Positions 24,838 to 35,507 of a stretch of 64,000 nt of DNA are shown here, piece after piece; position 1 is the first letter of the stretch, and each line of letters opens with the position of its first letter. Made by a program: the position numbers and the translations under genes. Below the pieces are notes generated by a model. That model made no database searches. It was not told the DNA's origin and saw only the letters and a list, made by a program, of their open reading frames with translations. Origin of the DNA: Cantharellus purpuraceus (lineage: Eukaryota > Basidiomycota > Agaricomycetes > Cantharellales > Hydnaceae); the NCBI GenBank assembly GCA_025174535.1, contig JALBUN010000045.1, positions 2,604,001 to 2,668,000 of the forward strand, read 5' to 3'.

Positions 24838-25875
24838 TCACCCTGACTAATCTACTTAGACGCGACTGTCGGGCCGCCGGTTTCAACCAAGTAGATATGT
24901 ATCACAGCGGGTCCCTCATACCGTAAATAATACCACAGATACTGTTCAAGACGGATGGAGCCGGCTGTCCGTTTGTCACTGTTACTGCGTCACCAGCGCG
25001 CTCCACCCCTGACATGTTTCGCCAACGACCATCGCCGTCGTGTGCGCGTACGCGCGCTGCCGTATAAAAACTCATGAAAATCCTTGCGGTTTCGCGTGAT
25101 CCCTTTGTGACTAGTTGTACAGTATAGTTCACATTCTCTTCCAACAATACAATGACCCTGCACTTGACAATAGCGTTAAAGGACCTTCGCTCTCCTCACA
25201 CAGGTGCTACCTCAACTATTTGTCATTGACAACGACCTATTACATGTTAGTAGTGGCTTTGTACTATGCCCCTGCTTATTGACTCAGTCATGATTACTAT
25301 GCACTCCTTGGGTCCTGTTTCATTCTCCCAGTGGGCATTTGAACACTAGGACTCACATCAACTCCAAACAAACACTCAACCAACTAGGAAGTAACTTCAG
25401 AAACAGCAAGAGAATAGGATTGATGACCAACAAAGGAGTGCATAGTAATCATGACTGAATCAATAAGCAGGGGCACAAGGGGTTACCGTGCAGCTTCAGA
25501 TTTGAACTCTCCATTATTTCACGGACTGAAGACTTTCCTTAAAAAGATGGAGATGACGACATCCACATAACTCATTCTCACGATCTAGGATGCAAGGATA
25601 GTGACAAGGAGAATGAAGGTGTGTAGAGGAACAGCAAAAAGACATATAGTTCTCCATCAGACACGTAGTTCATCCATCATTAATTCTGACAAAGACTCAG
25701 ATTAAAGATGCACTACTTTAGAAATAAACCCAGCTCCATCTGTTGCAAAGGTTCACCATCTTGAACAGGTATCTGTGGTATTATTTACGGTATGAGGGTC
25801 CTGCTGTGATACATATCTACTTAGTTGAAACCGGCGGCCCGGCAGTCGCGTCTAAGTAGATTAGGGTGGACCCCG
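24838..25875. mobile_element. Foldback/MITE-like element with about 108-bp inverted arms
   Basis: The left arm (about 24,847-24,954) starts TAATCTACTTAGACGCGACT and the right arm (about 25,756-25,865) is its reverse complement with only a few differences; weaker similarity extends some 10-20 bp further out on both sides. The arms enclose about 800 bp without a transposase-like open frame. An 81-residue open frame on the minus strand (24,902-25,147) has no recognisable family. I saw no clear target-site duplication. The element sits between SEC22 and the Mpo1-like gene. A non-autonomous DNA element is the simplest reading; an inverted local duplication is the alternative. Confidence 0.72.
25267..25475. 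repeat. Nested 43-bp inverted repeat inside the foldback element
   Basis: The stretch 25,267-25,309 begins TGCCCCTGCTTATTGACT and ends GCACTCCTT. Its reverse complement lies at 25,433-25,475 with one mismatch. The loop is 123 bp. It could be a second small element inserted in the first, or an inner part of one long foldback. Confidence 0.85.
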
Positions 25876-26023
25876 GGTGGCTACTGGCCGTGCACTGGAG
25901 CCGCGCCCATTTTGGTAAGCCCGAGCGTAGGCCTGTGCGTAGGGCGCCTGTCGCTTGGTCGCCGTGATATAAACGAAGACGCAACTTAGCACTTCAGGCA
26001 GTGATTTGGACCTTGAGTCCACA

Positions 26024-26057
26024 GCTGGAGTTCACGTCTTTATCCGTGAACTCCAGC
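26024..26057. repeat. Perfect 13-bp hairpin, 8-nt loop
   Basis: GCTGGAGTTCACG at 26,024-26,036 and its exact reverse complement at 26,045-26,057 flank the loop TCTTTATC. A looser outer inverted repeat (GTCCACAGCT and AGCTGTGGAT) surrounds it. There is no gene immediately next to it. Confidence 0.85.
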
Positions 26058-26759
26058 AGGCGCTAGAAAAACTTTTGTATGCCCTGCCGAGCTGTGGATC
26101 CATATGCGTCCATGTTGAGGGCGAGTCGCTTCATATAGTAAAATCTTCGTCAGGCATGTGTACACTTCAGTGAATAGACTTTCACTGAGCCAATTAGATT
26201 ATTGTGCAAATAACTGTTACATGCACATCGTTATTACACGAGGCTACCACTCAGGGTTGTGTTTGTCATACCTTGCGTTTCAATCCAACACTTATCCTAA
26301 CTGAGTCGTCTCAGAATCAGAGCCTAAAACATGTTCGTGATCTCTCTTCGTCCTGGTCGACGCAGTCTGAGTCTTTCAGGCTCTCTATAGTACTCTGTCT
26401 CTTTTGGAAGAATTGGCTTCCTGCTGCAATGCTGACGTTACGCTTTGGTCTGGCAAGCCCTGTTTTTCCAGACATAGCGAAGCGTGATCGAAAAATTGGA
26501 CTCGTGATATTTATCATCACCTGAATATTTGTTTGATGCGATGCATGTGCATGATCTCCTGACCCCTTTTTTTGTTTCTAAATATTCAAAAGAACCTATT
26601 CTATCGTGAGTGAGTGAAGGTGATGAGGTACCGGTTACCGGTCGTAACTGAGTACCGTTCCCGACTCTTATAAGTGATTGATGGTAAACGACGAAGCGAA
26701 GTGAACTACTTGGAGAAACACCTTTTCCAACCCAGATTCGACCGCAGACGCTTTTCAAC
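26058..26759. other. Intergenic region before the Mpo1-like gene
   Basis: No gene is supported. It has mixed composition and several short open frames on both strands without family features. The last 150 bp presumably hold the promoter of the Mpo1-like gene. Confidence 0.5.
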
Positions 26760-27574
26760 ATGTCCAAGCTGTTTGACATCAAGCACCAAGTACGTGTTAA
26801 CCATATTGCCAATCGCTGTCTACATTGCTCTTATCAAACTATTGCAAGCTTGTTTTTTATGGCAAATATCATTCCAACAGATACAATGTTGCAATCCACA
26901 TGTGCTTTGTTCCGATGATTCTGTGGTATGTTATCTTGCTGGTGGTTGATTTAGTTCTTACATCCCGGGTTAGGTGTACCCTGATTATCCTTGTGGCGGT
27001 TCTCCCGATGCCGAGCTCATTCCCTTCGGGGACGGTCGTCCTAGCACCATACTTTGCTTTTCAATGGTCGTGGGCGGTACCTTTTGCAGGGTTATATGCG
27101 GCGTACTACTTCGCCCTCGATCCGGTCGCAGCGGTGACCCAACTTCACTAGTTCGAAAGTGACTTGTCTCTAATGTCGATCGATTGTGCAGCTCTTGTAC
27201 ATGCCGTTGCTATCTGCAATGCTCCTCAGTGCAGCCCCCATAGCTGCCGCACCGTGGGGAAAGAGCATGACTATCTGGTTAATGACAGTGTCTTGGGTGG
27301 CCCAATTCGGTGGCCACGGATTTGCCGAAAAGAGATCGCCTGCCCTTCTAGACAACATAGTGGGCGGTGTGTGGACCACTATGTCTAATCATTTTCGTAC
27401 CAACTGAATATCATCATAGCTTTTGTCCTGGCTCCATTCTTTGTCCATCTTGAGATTCTTTTTGCCCTTGGGTATCGCGCCCAACTTCATCGGGAAGTCA
27501 TGAACGGAGTGGGCATTGAGATTGCCAAGTTCCGCAAGGAACAGGGCGACGCACAGAGAGCGAAGGCTATGTAA
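26760..27574 (+). CDS. MPO1: Mpo1-like 2-hydroxy fatty acid dioxygenase (DUF962)
   Basis: Mpo1 is an ER membrane, Fe2+-dependent dioxygenase that removes one carbon from 2-hydroxy fatty acids made from phytosphingosine. The spliced N-terminus MSKLFDIKHQ then FYGKYHSNRYNVAIHMCFVP matches the conserved family start with its histidines. A middle exon gives APYFAFQWSWAVPFAGLYAA and YYFALDPVAA, joined to LLYMPLLSAMLLSAAPIAAA. Then WLMTVSWVAQFGGHGFAEKR and SPALLDNIVG carry the conserved GHGxxEK and PAL elements. The last exon is FVLAPFFVHLEILFALGYRA, ending AQRAKAM. There are six or so exons; one or two internal junctions near 26,930-27,010 are uncertain. Confidence 0.85.
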
Positions 27575-27684
27575 CTGGGATAGTTTGCCTATGTATGGCC
27601 TTATAACCTCGAGTTGGGATGCTTCGTAATGTCATTATTATGCATGTACCTTCAAGATGCTATGATAAACAGTTGTGCCACTGA

Positions 27685-28305
27685 TCAAGCAACTCCACCC
27701 CGTGGCGTCATGGGTAACCTCGGCGCAACATCTTTCACTGCAGTCGTCTGCCGCTTCTTCTTATGTTCAGCCAAGCGCATCGACCACACATCCCGATGGA
27801 GGGTGTATCGTTGATGTGTCGGCTTTACAGCAGCACTAGATCCGGGAACAGGTATGGGCGAAGGAGGGGGTGGCACTTTGTGTGTAGGTTTGTTGGTGCT
27901 AGATTCCTTGCTCGCATCCTTTTTATCATCCTGGCCTGCCTCCTTACTATCCGCCTTTGCTTTGTCTTTTTCCTGCGCCCGTTTCTGTCGCTCCTTTTCT
28001 TCCCATTCCTCCTTGACACGACGTATTTCTTCGTCGCTCACCTTCTTTGCCCCGATCGCCGTTGATGTTTCAACCTGTGCAGGCTCGATGAGTGTTGCAA
28101 ACCCTGGATCGGTCAGGTGACCATCACATGTGTAAACAAAGTCTGTAGCGTTCAAGGTCGCGAGGACAGTGGTGGTTGGGCGAAAGCACATGTAGCATGC
28201 TTTCGCCGTTGCAGCCGTCTAACGAGCCGCATTTAATCACTGAGCATGACGAGATAATCAAGGGTTGCTGACGCGTTTATAGTAGATGTTTTGAAAGGAT
28301 GCCAT
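27685..28305 (-). CDS. VFA1: Vfa1-like VPS4-associated protein
   Basis: Vfa1 binds the Vps4 ATPase that disassembles ESCRT-III at endosomes. Exon one (28,305 downward) gives MASFQNIYYKR, then a GTCAGC-type intron of about 54 nt, then TAATAKACYMCFRPTTTVLA. This holds the CxxC of the N-terminal zinc motif. DFVYTCDGHLTDPGFA supplies the second Cys and a His. The middle is a charged coiled coil (EEIRRVKEEWEEKERQKRAQ), then a Pro/Ser linker. The C-terminus RYTLHRDVWSMRLAEHKKKR is the Vps4-binding end. About 185 residues, complete. Confidence 0.82.
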
Positions 28306-30261
<1,956 letters not shown>

Positions 30262-30464
30262 ACGACAAGGACTTCGAAAGCTAAGCTTGTAGGTTTACTA
30301 AAGTCGCCGAAAGCATATGTATTCGCTTGAAACAATGCGACCACTTAGTCCAGGCCGCTTTGCAGAACTTGACGCTTGTGGGCATATTGTGATTTCATAT
30401 AGCCAATGTATCGTTTTACCAATTGCAAAACATCAACTCATATCAGTGCCGTATATCGTAGCTA

Positions 30465-32235
30465 TCAAATGGCTTTGTCGACCATTTTCCTTCCATTCCG
30501 TGGCGCGGCGTTGGATCCTACCAACGCACGCCATAGTACCCCCAATGCAACATATACTTCTTTCCTTCGCAGGCCTGTCTTCCGCCAAACCCAACCAGTT
30601 AGTCCTAGTATAGTCAGGATGAAGCTAGCATCTAAGAGAAGCCTCCGTACAACCAGAAGCACTGGTGTCGAAATCGAGAACCCTCTTCCACGAGCGGAGA
30701 GCCGATAACGTGGGTCACGAATGTGATGATGTGCATCTTCTACAGGAACGTACGCGATGAAATGGGTAAGTGTTCGGAGAGAATCAACAATCCGTGATAG
30801 AGGGGCAATAATGAGTGACCATAGCCCCATCTGCGATGGGTCCCAGGTCCTCCCTGAACTAGCCCCCAAAAATGATCCCGAAGAACCAAGCGGTACAAGG
30901 GAAGAAGAGGAAAGTGTGGGAACCTGTCTGCGGCCAGTCATAGACTCAAGCATCTCCACACGCTCTGTTAGCGCGGCAATGTGTGCCTGAACGCTCTCAA
31001 CAGCTCGCTCTACAGGGGTCCGCTGGTCTATTTGGCCAGAGAAAAGGGTGCCTGGGGGGTGGGTGGAGTTACGCTGTGGTATGGCATTGAATGGCACGGA
31101 TTGATGATGAGGACTCCGGTTTAAAGGAGTTGAAGAAGTATGTGCAAGATGCGGGGGGTATGTTGTAGATGATGGGGGATAGGGTCCAGCCATGAATGTT
31201 GATGCGGAGGAAGATGAAGGAACAGCTGCCGGGGACATAGAACCACCAAATGCGGACGGGGTCGTGAATCCAGGGAGAGGCTGTGTGGCAGGGACAATGG
31301 GTACAGGGGAGAATGTGGACCCTGCCAACGGCGTACGGTATCTGTGGGAGGAAAGTGACGAGGGTGGTCGGAAGCTAGGGTCCCCTTGAGATGCCGCGCC
31401 GGGGAGAGGTCGGTGCTCGTCATGGTCGTCTTCGGAAGTTTCACCGCCTTCAGCTGTTAAGTCACCTGCATCGTCGTCGGTCGCATCCTCCTCGGAGGTA
31501 TTGTTATGATCAACGTTAGACCTTTGACCAACAACTCTACTCGCTGCGGCAGCCGATTCCGACCCAGAAGAGCCCGAAACAGAAGCTCGTCTGTATGACA
31601 GGTGCGAGAAAGAGCCTAGCATATGAAAGAAATGAGTGTTATATCCAGTACGAGTCGAAACTGCCACTAACCACCAAGGCCGCCTCCGTAGGATTCCAAA
31701 TCTCGAACCAGCTCTCGGGCAATAGTTTTGTCTGAATACTTTCGCAAGACCTAGAGATACCATGAGCATCAAACAGTGTTGCTTTCGTATCCCCTTTTCC
31801 GTACTTTGAGCAGCGTATCGACATATTGCCACTTGGCCTCGTGAGGCGTCACGTCCTTATGTTTTGCCCACGCATCCCTGCGCATAAACAAGAGCATTAG
31901 CGTATGGTGCAGCTATCACATATCTACTAACCATTTTGCCCGTCCTAGCATATCCCAAAGCCCGGGTCGAGGTGCCTTTACGTTTCCAACGGTTGCTGAT
32001 TGTGTGGTCAGCGGCTGAATAGCGAACAGGGAGAATTACACGCCTTGTTTATACAAACTTCAAACCCGCATATTGTTTTTATGGTTTGAAAAAAGTTTGG
32101 AAGAAATTCATAGGCATACCTGTACATGGCCAGTTTCTCTTCATAACCAGTCTGGATAGGCCCCGTTTTCGGTAGGCTCTGAATAATAGAGACCGCTTTT
32201 TCAAATTGGGCATCAATGAGCTCGCTGGGATCCAT
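30465..32235 (-). CDS. Acyl-CoA-binding domain protein with C-terminal membrane anchor
   Basis: The N-terminus MDPSELIDAQFEKAVSIIQS, then LPKTGPIQTGYEEKLAMYR, starts an acyl-CoA-binding domain. Following exons give ATVGNVKAPRPGLWDMLGRA and KWDAWAKHKDVTPHEAKWQY, with the conserved WDAW and acyl-binding Lys. After the domain is a long Ser/Pro-rich disordered region with acidic patches. Then comes a coiled coil, AVESVQAHIAALTERVEMLE. A C-terminal hydrophobic helix, LLLDASFILTILGLTGWVW, is followed by basic residues. This layout is that of ACBD4/5-type proteins, which tether peroxisomes to the ER in animals; that role is inferred. It converges with the SFA1 gene, with 203 bp between stops. Confidence 0.85.
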
Positions 32236-32366
32236 GACTTTTGAGATGCTAAGGTGTAGAGGCGACAACTACAAGTCGTAGGGACAGAGATCGTCCGCCA
32301 GGCGAAATCACGCTCTAATGCACACTGCTCGCCCACCAACGCCCACGGAAGGGGTGTGTAACAACA

Positions 32367-32859
32367 TCAAGAGTCAGATACAATTTTTGGTGTCTCCAGC
32401 TCATCTGGAGGTACTTGTTTCCAACCATACTTGAGCCCCCCTAGTATCCTTCGTTCCCCTGCAGGCCGTCTACCCCGCACAGTCTTTACTTCCTCTCCTA
32501 TGTCAAAGGGATGAGAAACGCCAAAATTGATGACATAGAAAGAACAGCATGGCCGAAGAAGCAGAAGAAAGAAGATGTCAGCTGGTCTGGCACAGAACTC
32601 TTCAATAATCAAGCTGACCTTTCCAAAAAAGTCTCCCCCACGCTTTCCCATGCCTTCCTTCGTCCTTGACTTGTACTTTGGTGATCTCCCAGTAACAATT
32701 TGGAATGCCTTTGGCTGCCCATCGCGGTTGTGTTACGCGTGCCCCAACGCCGTCCTTGGGCAACCTAGAGAGCGTTTCGTACAGAGATCGGGAGTGGTTT
32801 TGTGCAAGCGGGTTGGGTTTGATGAGGCGTGCTACCGTGGGAGGGAGTGATGACGCCAT
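32367..32859 (-). CDS. MRPS34: Mitochondrial ribosomal protein mS34
   Basis: The first exon reads MASSLPPTVARLIKPNP, then SLYETLSRLPKDGVGARVTQ and PNCYWEITKVQVKDEGRHGK, then AWGRLFWKG. This matches the MRPS34 family, whose members carry the same order of SLYE..., LPK.GVG, CYW and HGKAWG. An intron from GTCAGC to ACATAG joins in phase to EEVKTVRGRRPAGERRILGG and LKYGWKQVPPDELETPKIV. The joined protein is about 120 residues. mS34 is a small-subunit mitoribosome protein. The open frame extends upstream of 32,859, but this Met is the first one that keeps the protein compact; an earlier start at 32,973 is possible. It is divergent from the FLX1-like gene. Confidence 0.8.
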
Positions 32860-33002
32860 GTAACACGGCGAGCAAGCACTACCGATAGAAGTGAGCGGGG
32901 GGTCTTTATGATATATCTTTATGAGCTCGTCGAGTTCACGCGATTGTGACTTGAAGGCTGACTCATCATCCACATATTTTTCAAACGAGGCATTGACCTC
33001 GG
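32860..33002. promoter_or_regulatory. Divergent promoter, mS34 / FLX1-like
   Basis: 143 bp between the two proposed start codons, both for mitochondrial proteins. If mS34 starts at 32,973 the interval shrinks to 29 bp. Confidence 0.5.
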
Positions 33003-34301
33003 ATGGCCCAAGCCTCCTCTAATGCCCCAAGTTTCTTTCCCAGCCATGCTCTAGTTCGTTGTTTTCATCATGGACTAGAGGGTTATACTAATATATGCTC
33101 ATAGGACCATGCTGCTGCAGGTATTGGCGCAGGTACCGTCGCGGTGTTATGCATGCACCCTCTCGACCTCCTCAAGGTCAAGCTTCAAGTGGCGACCACT
33201 AAGCCACAGGGAGGAATAGGCAGACAGATATACACATCGCTTCGGGATATATATCAATCTCGTGGAGTGCAAGGTCTCTATCGAGGCGTTGGGCCCAACA
33301 TTGCAGGAAATGCTTCCAGCTGGGGGTTATATTTTCTCTTGTATGTATGTACTGTTCACTTACAGGCCCAAAATTTGACTCGCATATAAGCTACACTATG
33401 CTCAAGAGACGAGCCTCTGCTGGCGATCCCAACTACAATATGTCGGCAGGCACTTTCCTGCTGTGTTCAGCCGAAGCAAGTCCGCGATGCCTCTTCACAT
33501 TGGTTGACTTTCAGTCCTGATGTTTTTGGATTCAGGTGCTGTAACGGCTCTGCTCACCAATCCAATATGGGTCGTAAAAGTGCGCATGTTCACGACGAAT
33601 CGTGAAACACCAAATGCCTATCGCGGCCTATGGCGTGTGTCCTCCCGATTGGATTTAACTGTTTTTTTATTACAACTCTCCTCTTTCTAGATGGTTTAAG
33701 AGAGATCTCGAGGGCGGAGGGTTTTCGTGGACTGTACCGTGGGACACTGCTGGCTCTCTTTGGTGTAAGCAATGGCGCGATTCAGTTCATGGCATATGAG
33801 GAAATGAAGCGGTGGGCATTCCGGCGGAAGAAACAGCAGTATATTAAGGCAGGGATGGAATGGACACCTGAGGCGGATCGATTGGTGGGTACAACTTTGA
33901 TATCCGGTAATTCATTTCTAACCGCGAAGGCGTTATATTTAGTCGAATACAGCATACACGATCATGTCGGGCATTTCAAAACTGGGCGCATTGGCATTAA
34001 CATACCCGTATCAGGTGGTACGATCACGACTACAAGTGTGTTAAAATGCATAGTGTTTTTGGAAGCCAGCTGATATCTTGCGTAGAACAATGCAACCGCG
34101 CATTTATACCCCAATATTCGAACGTGCATTCGACGTATGTGGACGACCGAAGGTGCTGCCAGTTTCTACCGAGGACTGGGAACAAACCTCGTCCGTGTGC
34201 TGCCAGGGACGTGCGTCACATTTGTTGTGTACGAAAACTTGGCCTGGCTGTTACGGACTTCTGCGGCTAAACGAGAGGAACGCAAACGGCAATCTGAGTA
34301 G
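33003..34301 (+). CDS. FLX1: Mitochondrial FAD/folate carrier (FLX1-like)
   Basis: This is a mitochondrial carrier family (SLC25) protein of the FAD/folate group. Exon one, MAQASSNAPSFFPSHAL, ends at GTTCGT and joins in phase to DHAAAGIGAGTVAVLCMHPL, which contains the first carrier signature PLDLLKVKLQ. After it come GLYRGVGPNIAGNASSWGLY and, in the second repeat, TALLTNPIWVVKVRMFT with the NPIWVVK form of the signature seen in FLX1/MFT. Then GLYRGTLLALFGVSNGAIQF. The third repeat is ALALTYPYQVVRSRLQ and FYRGLGTNLVRVLPGTCVTF. The end is ERKRQSE. Eight or so exons, about 330 residues. FLX1 rather than another substrate is inferred from these motifs. Confidence 0.87.
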
Positions 34302-34892
34302 CAAGGCTTAGACAAAATGAACCAGCTCAGTCCACTAGTCATTTATAAGCATTGATAGACACCGCGCATCCTGTACACATACAAGCACATCACGTTCTCC
34401 ACCCCTCAATAAGATTAGAACCTGTGAAAATGTCGAGGAACACATGAGCGACGTGATGATCAGAGCAGATAAAAAAACACAGCTAAGCGAATAAGTGTTT
34501 CTGAGTCAGAATAACTATGACATGAAAGAACAGCATTGCGGGGAACGTCTCTCTCCCGCACATGTGCCAGCTCCTCTCAAGACGAGAGATGTCAGCTAGG
34601 CCAGCGAAAGACTGGAGGGGTTGCCTCCCCCCACTCATTGCATTGTGCAGATACAAATTCATCATCCCAGAGAGACAGATTTGGAAGTGCGCGAAAGTAC
34701 TCACCAGTTGACATGATGCGATGCGTGGAAGTAAAGCAAAGCTGAAGGCTCAGGGCAAATTTATACAGACGGTAAGCGGCTCGTCACGCAGTCACGCGTC
34801 ACGTCCGGCAGGTGCTCTGGCTGAGGGTACGTTTGTGAGGTCTAGCAGCTCTTCAATAATTCACAAGGCCATTTCTCCCGTTTCAGCAGACC
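34302..34892. other. Intergenic region between FLX1-like and IF3
   Basis: About 590 bp without a supported gene. The right part is the promoter and leader of the IF3 gene. Confidence 0.55.
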
Positions 34893-35498
34893 ATGAACTC
34901 ACGGGTGTGTCGGACTTTGGCAGGTCCCTTGCAACGTCGCGGAGGCCAAGTTACCCTTGCCCTATTCTACAGACTCGCGCATCGGCGAGCCACGAATGAG
35001 GACATAAAATATCCTCAGGTGCAGATAGTAAATGCAGACGGACAGCTCGATCCCCCTCGGCCATTGTCTGTTATCCTCGCCTCCATTGACCGCAAGAAGT
35101 TTTTTGTCCAGCTCGTAACCGACGACCGGCCCATCGCCAAGATCTTCAGCAAAAAGGAATCATACGACAAAGCGAAAGCGCTCAAAAAGGCCAGAAAGAA
35201 TGCCGAGCGGTCGCAGGAAGACAAGGAAATTCAAATGACATGGGGAGTTGCTGTTGGTGATCTTGAACACAAGATCAACAAGGTCAGAAGAGGGTTGGAG
35301 AAGAAACACCGTGTCAGCCTCATCTTCGCGCCCAAAAAACGACAACCTGTGCCTTCGCCACAGGAGCAGAACGAGAAGGTTAACGAGGTATTAGAGATGC
35401 TGAAAGATATTGGAAAAGAGTCTAGGCCACGGACGTTTTTGAGATCATTGCTCACTTTACATCTAGAAGCAAAAGCATCGGATACAACGGAACAATGA
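34893..35498 (+). CDS. Mitochondrial translation initiation factor IF-3
   Basis: A single exon of 201 residues. The start MNSRVCRTLAGPLQRRGGQV is a mitochondrial presequence. The N domain reads NEDIKYPQVQIVNADGQLDP with the usual conserved P in PPRPL. The C domain reads KEIQMTWGVAVGDLEHKINK and VRRGLEKKHRVSLIFAPKKR, which is the KEIxx(S/T)W ... DLxxK ... GxxVxv pattern of bacterial-type IF3. It sits on the small mitoribosome subunit during start-codon selection. The yeast relative is Aim23. Its stop is 9 bp from the stop of the convergent PPR gene, so the transcripts must overlap. Confidence 0.87.
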   Translation: MNSRVCRTLAGPLQRRGGQVTLALFYRLAHRRATNEDIKYPQVQIVNADGQLDPPRPLSVILASIDRKKFFVQLVTDDRPIAKIFSKKESYDKAKALKKARKNAERSQEDKEIQMTWGVAVGDLEHKINKVRRGLEKKHRVSLIFAPKKRQPVPSPQEQNEKVNEVLEMLKDIGKESRPRTFLRSLLTLHLEAKASDTTEQ

Positions 35499-35507
35499 AA
35501 AAGCGTT

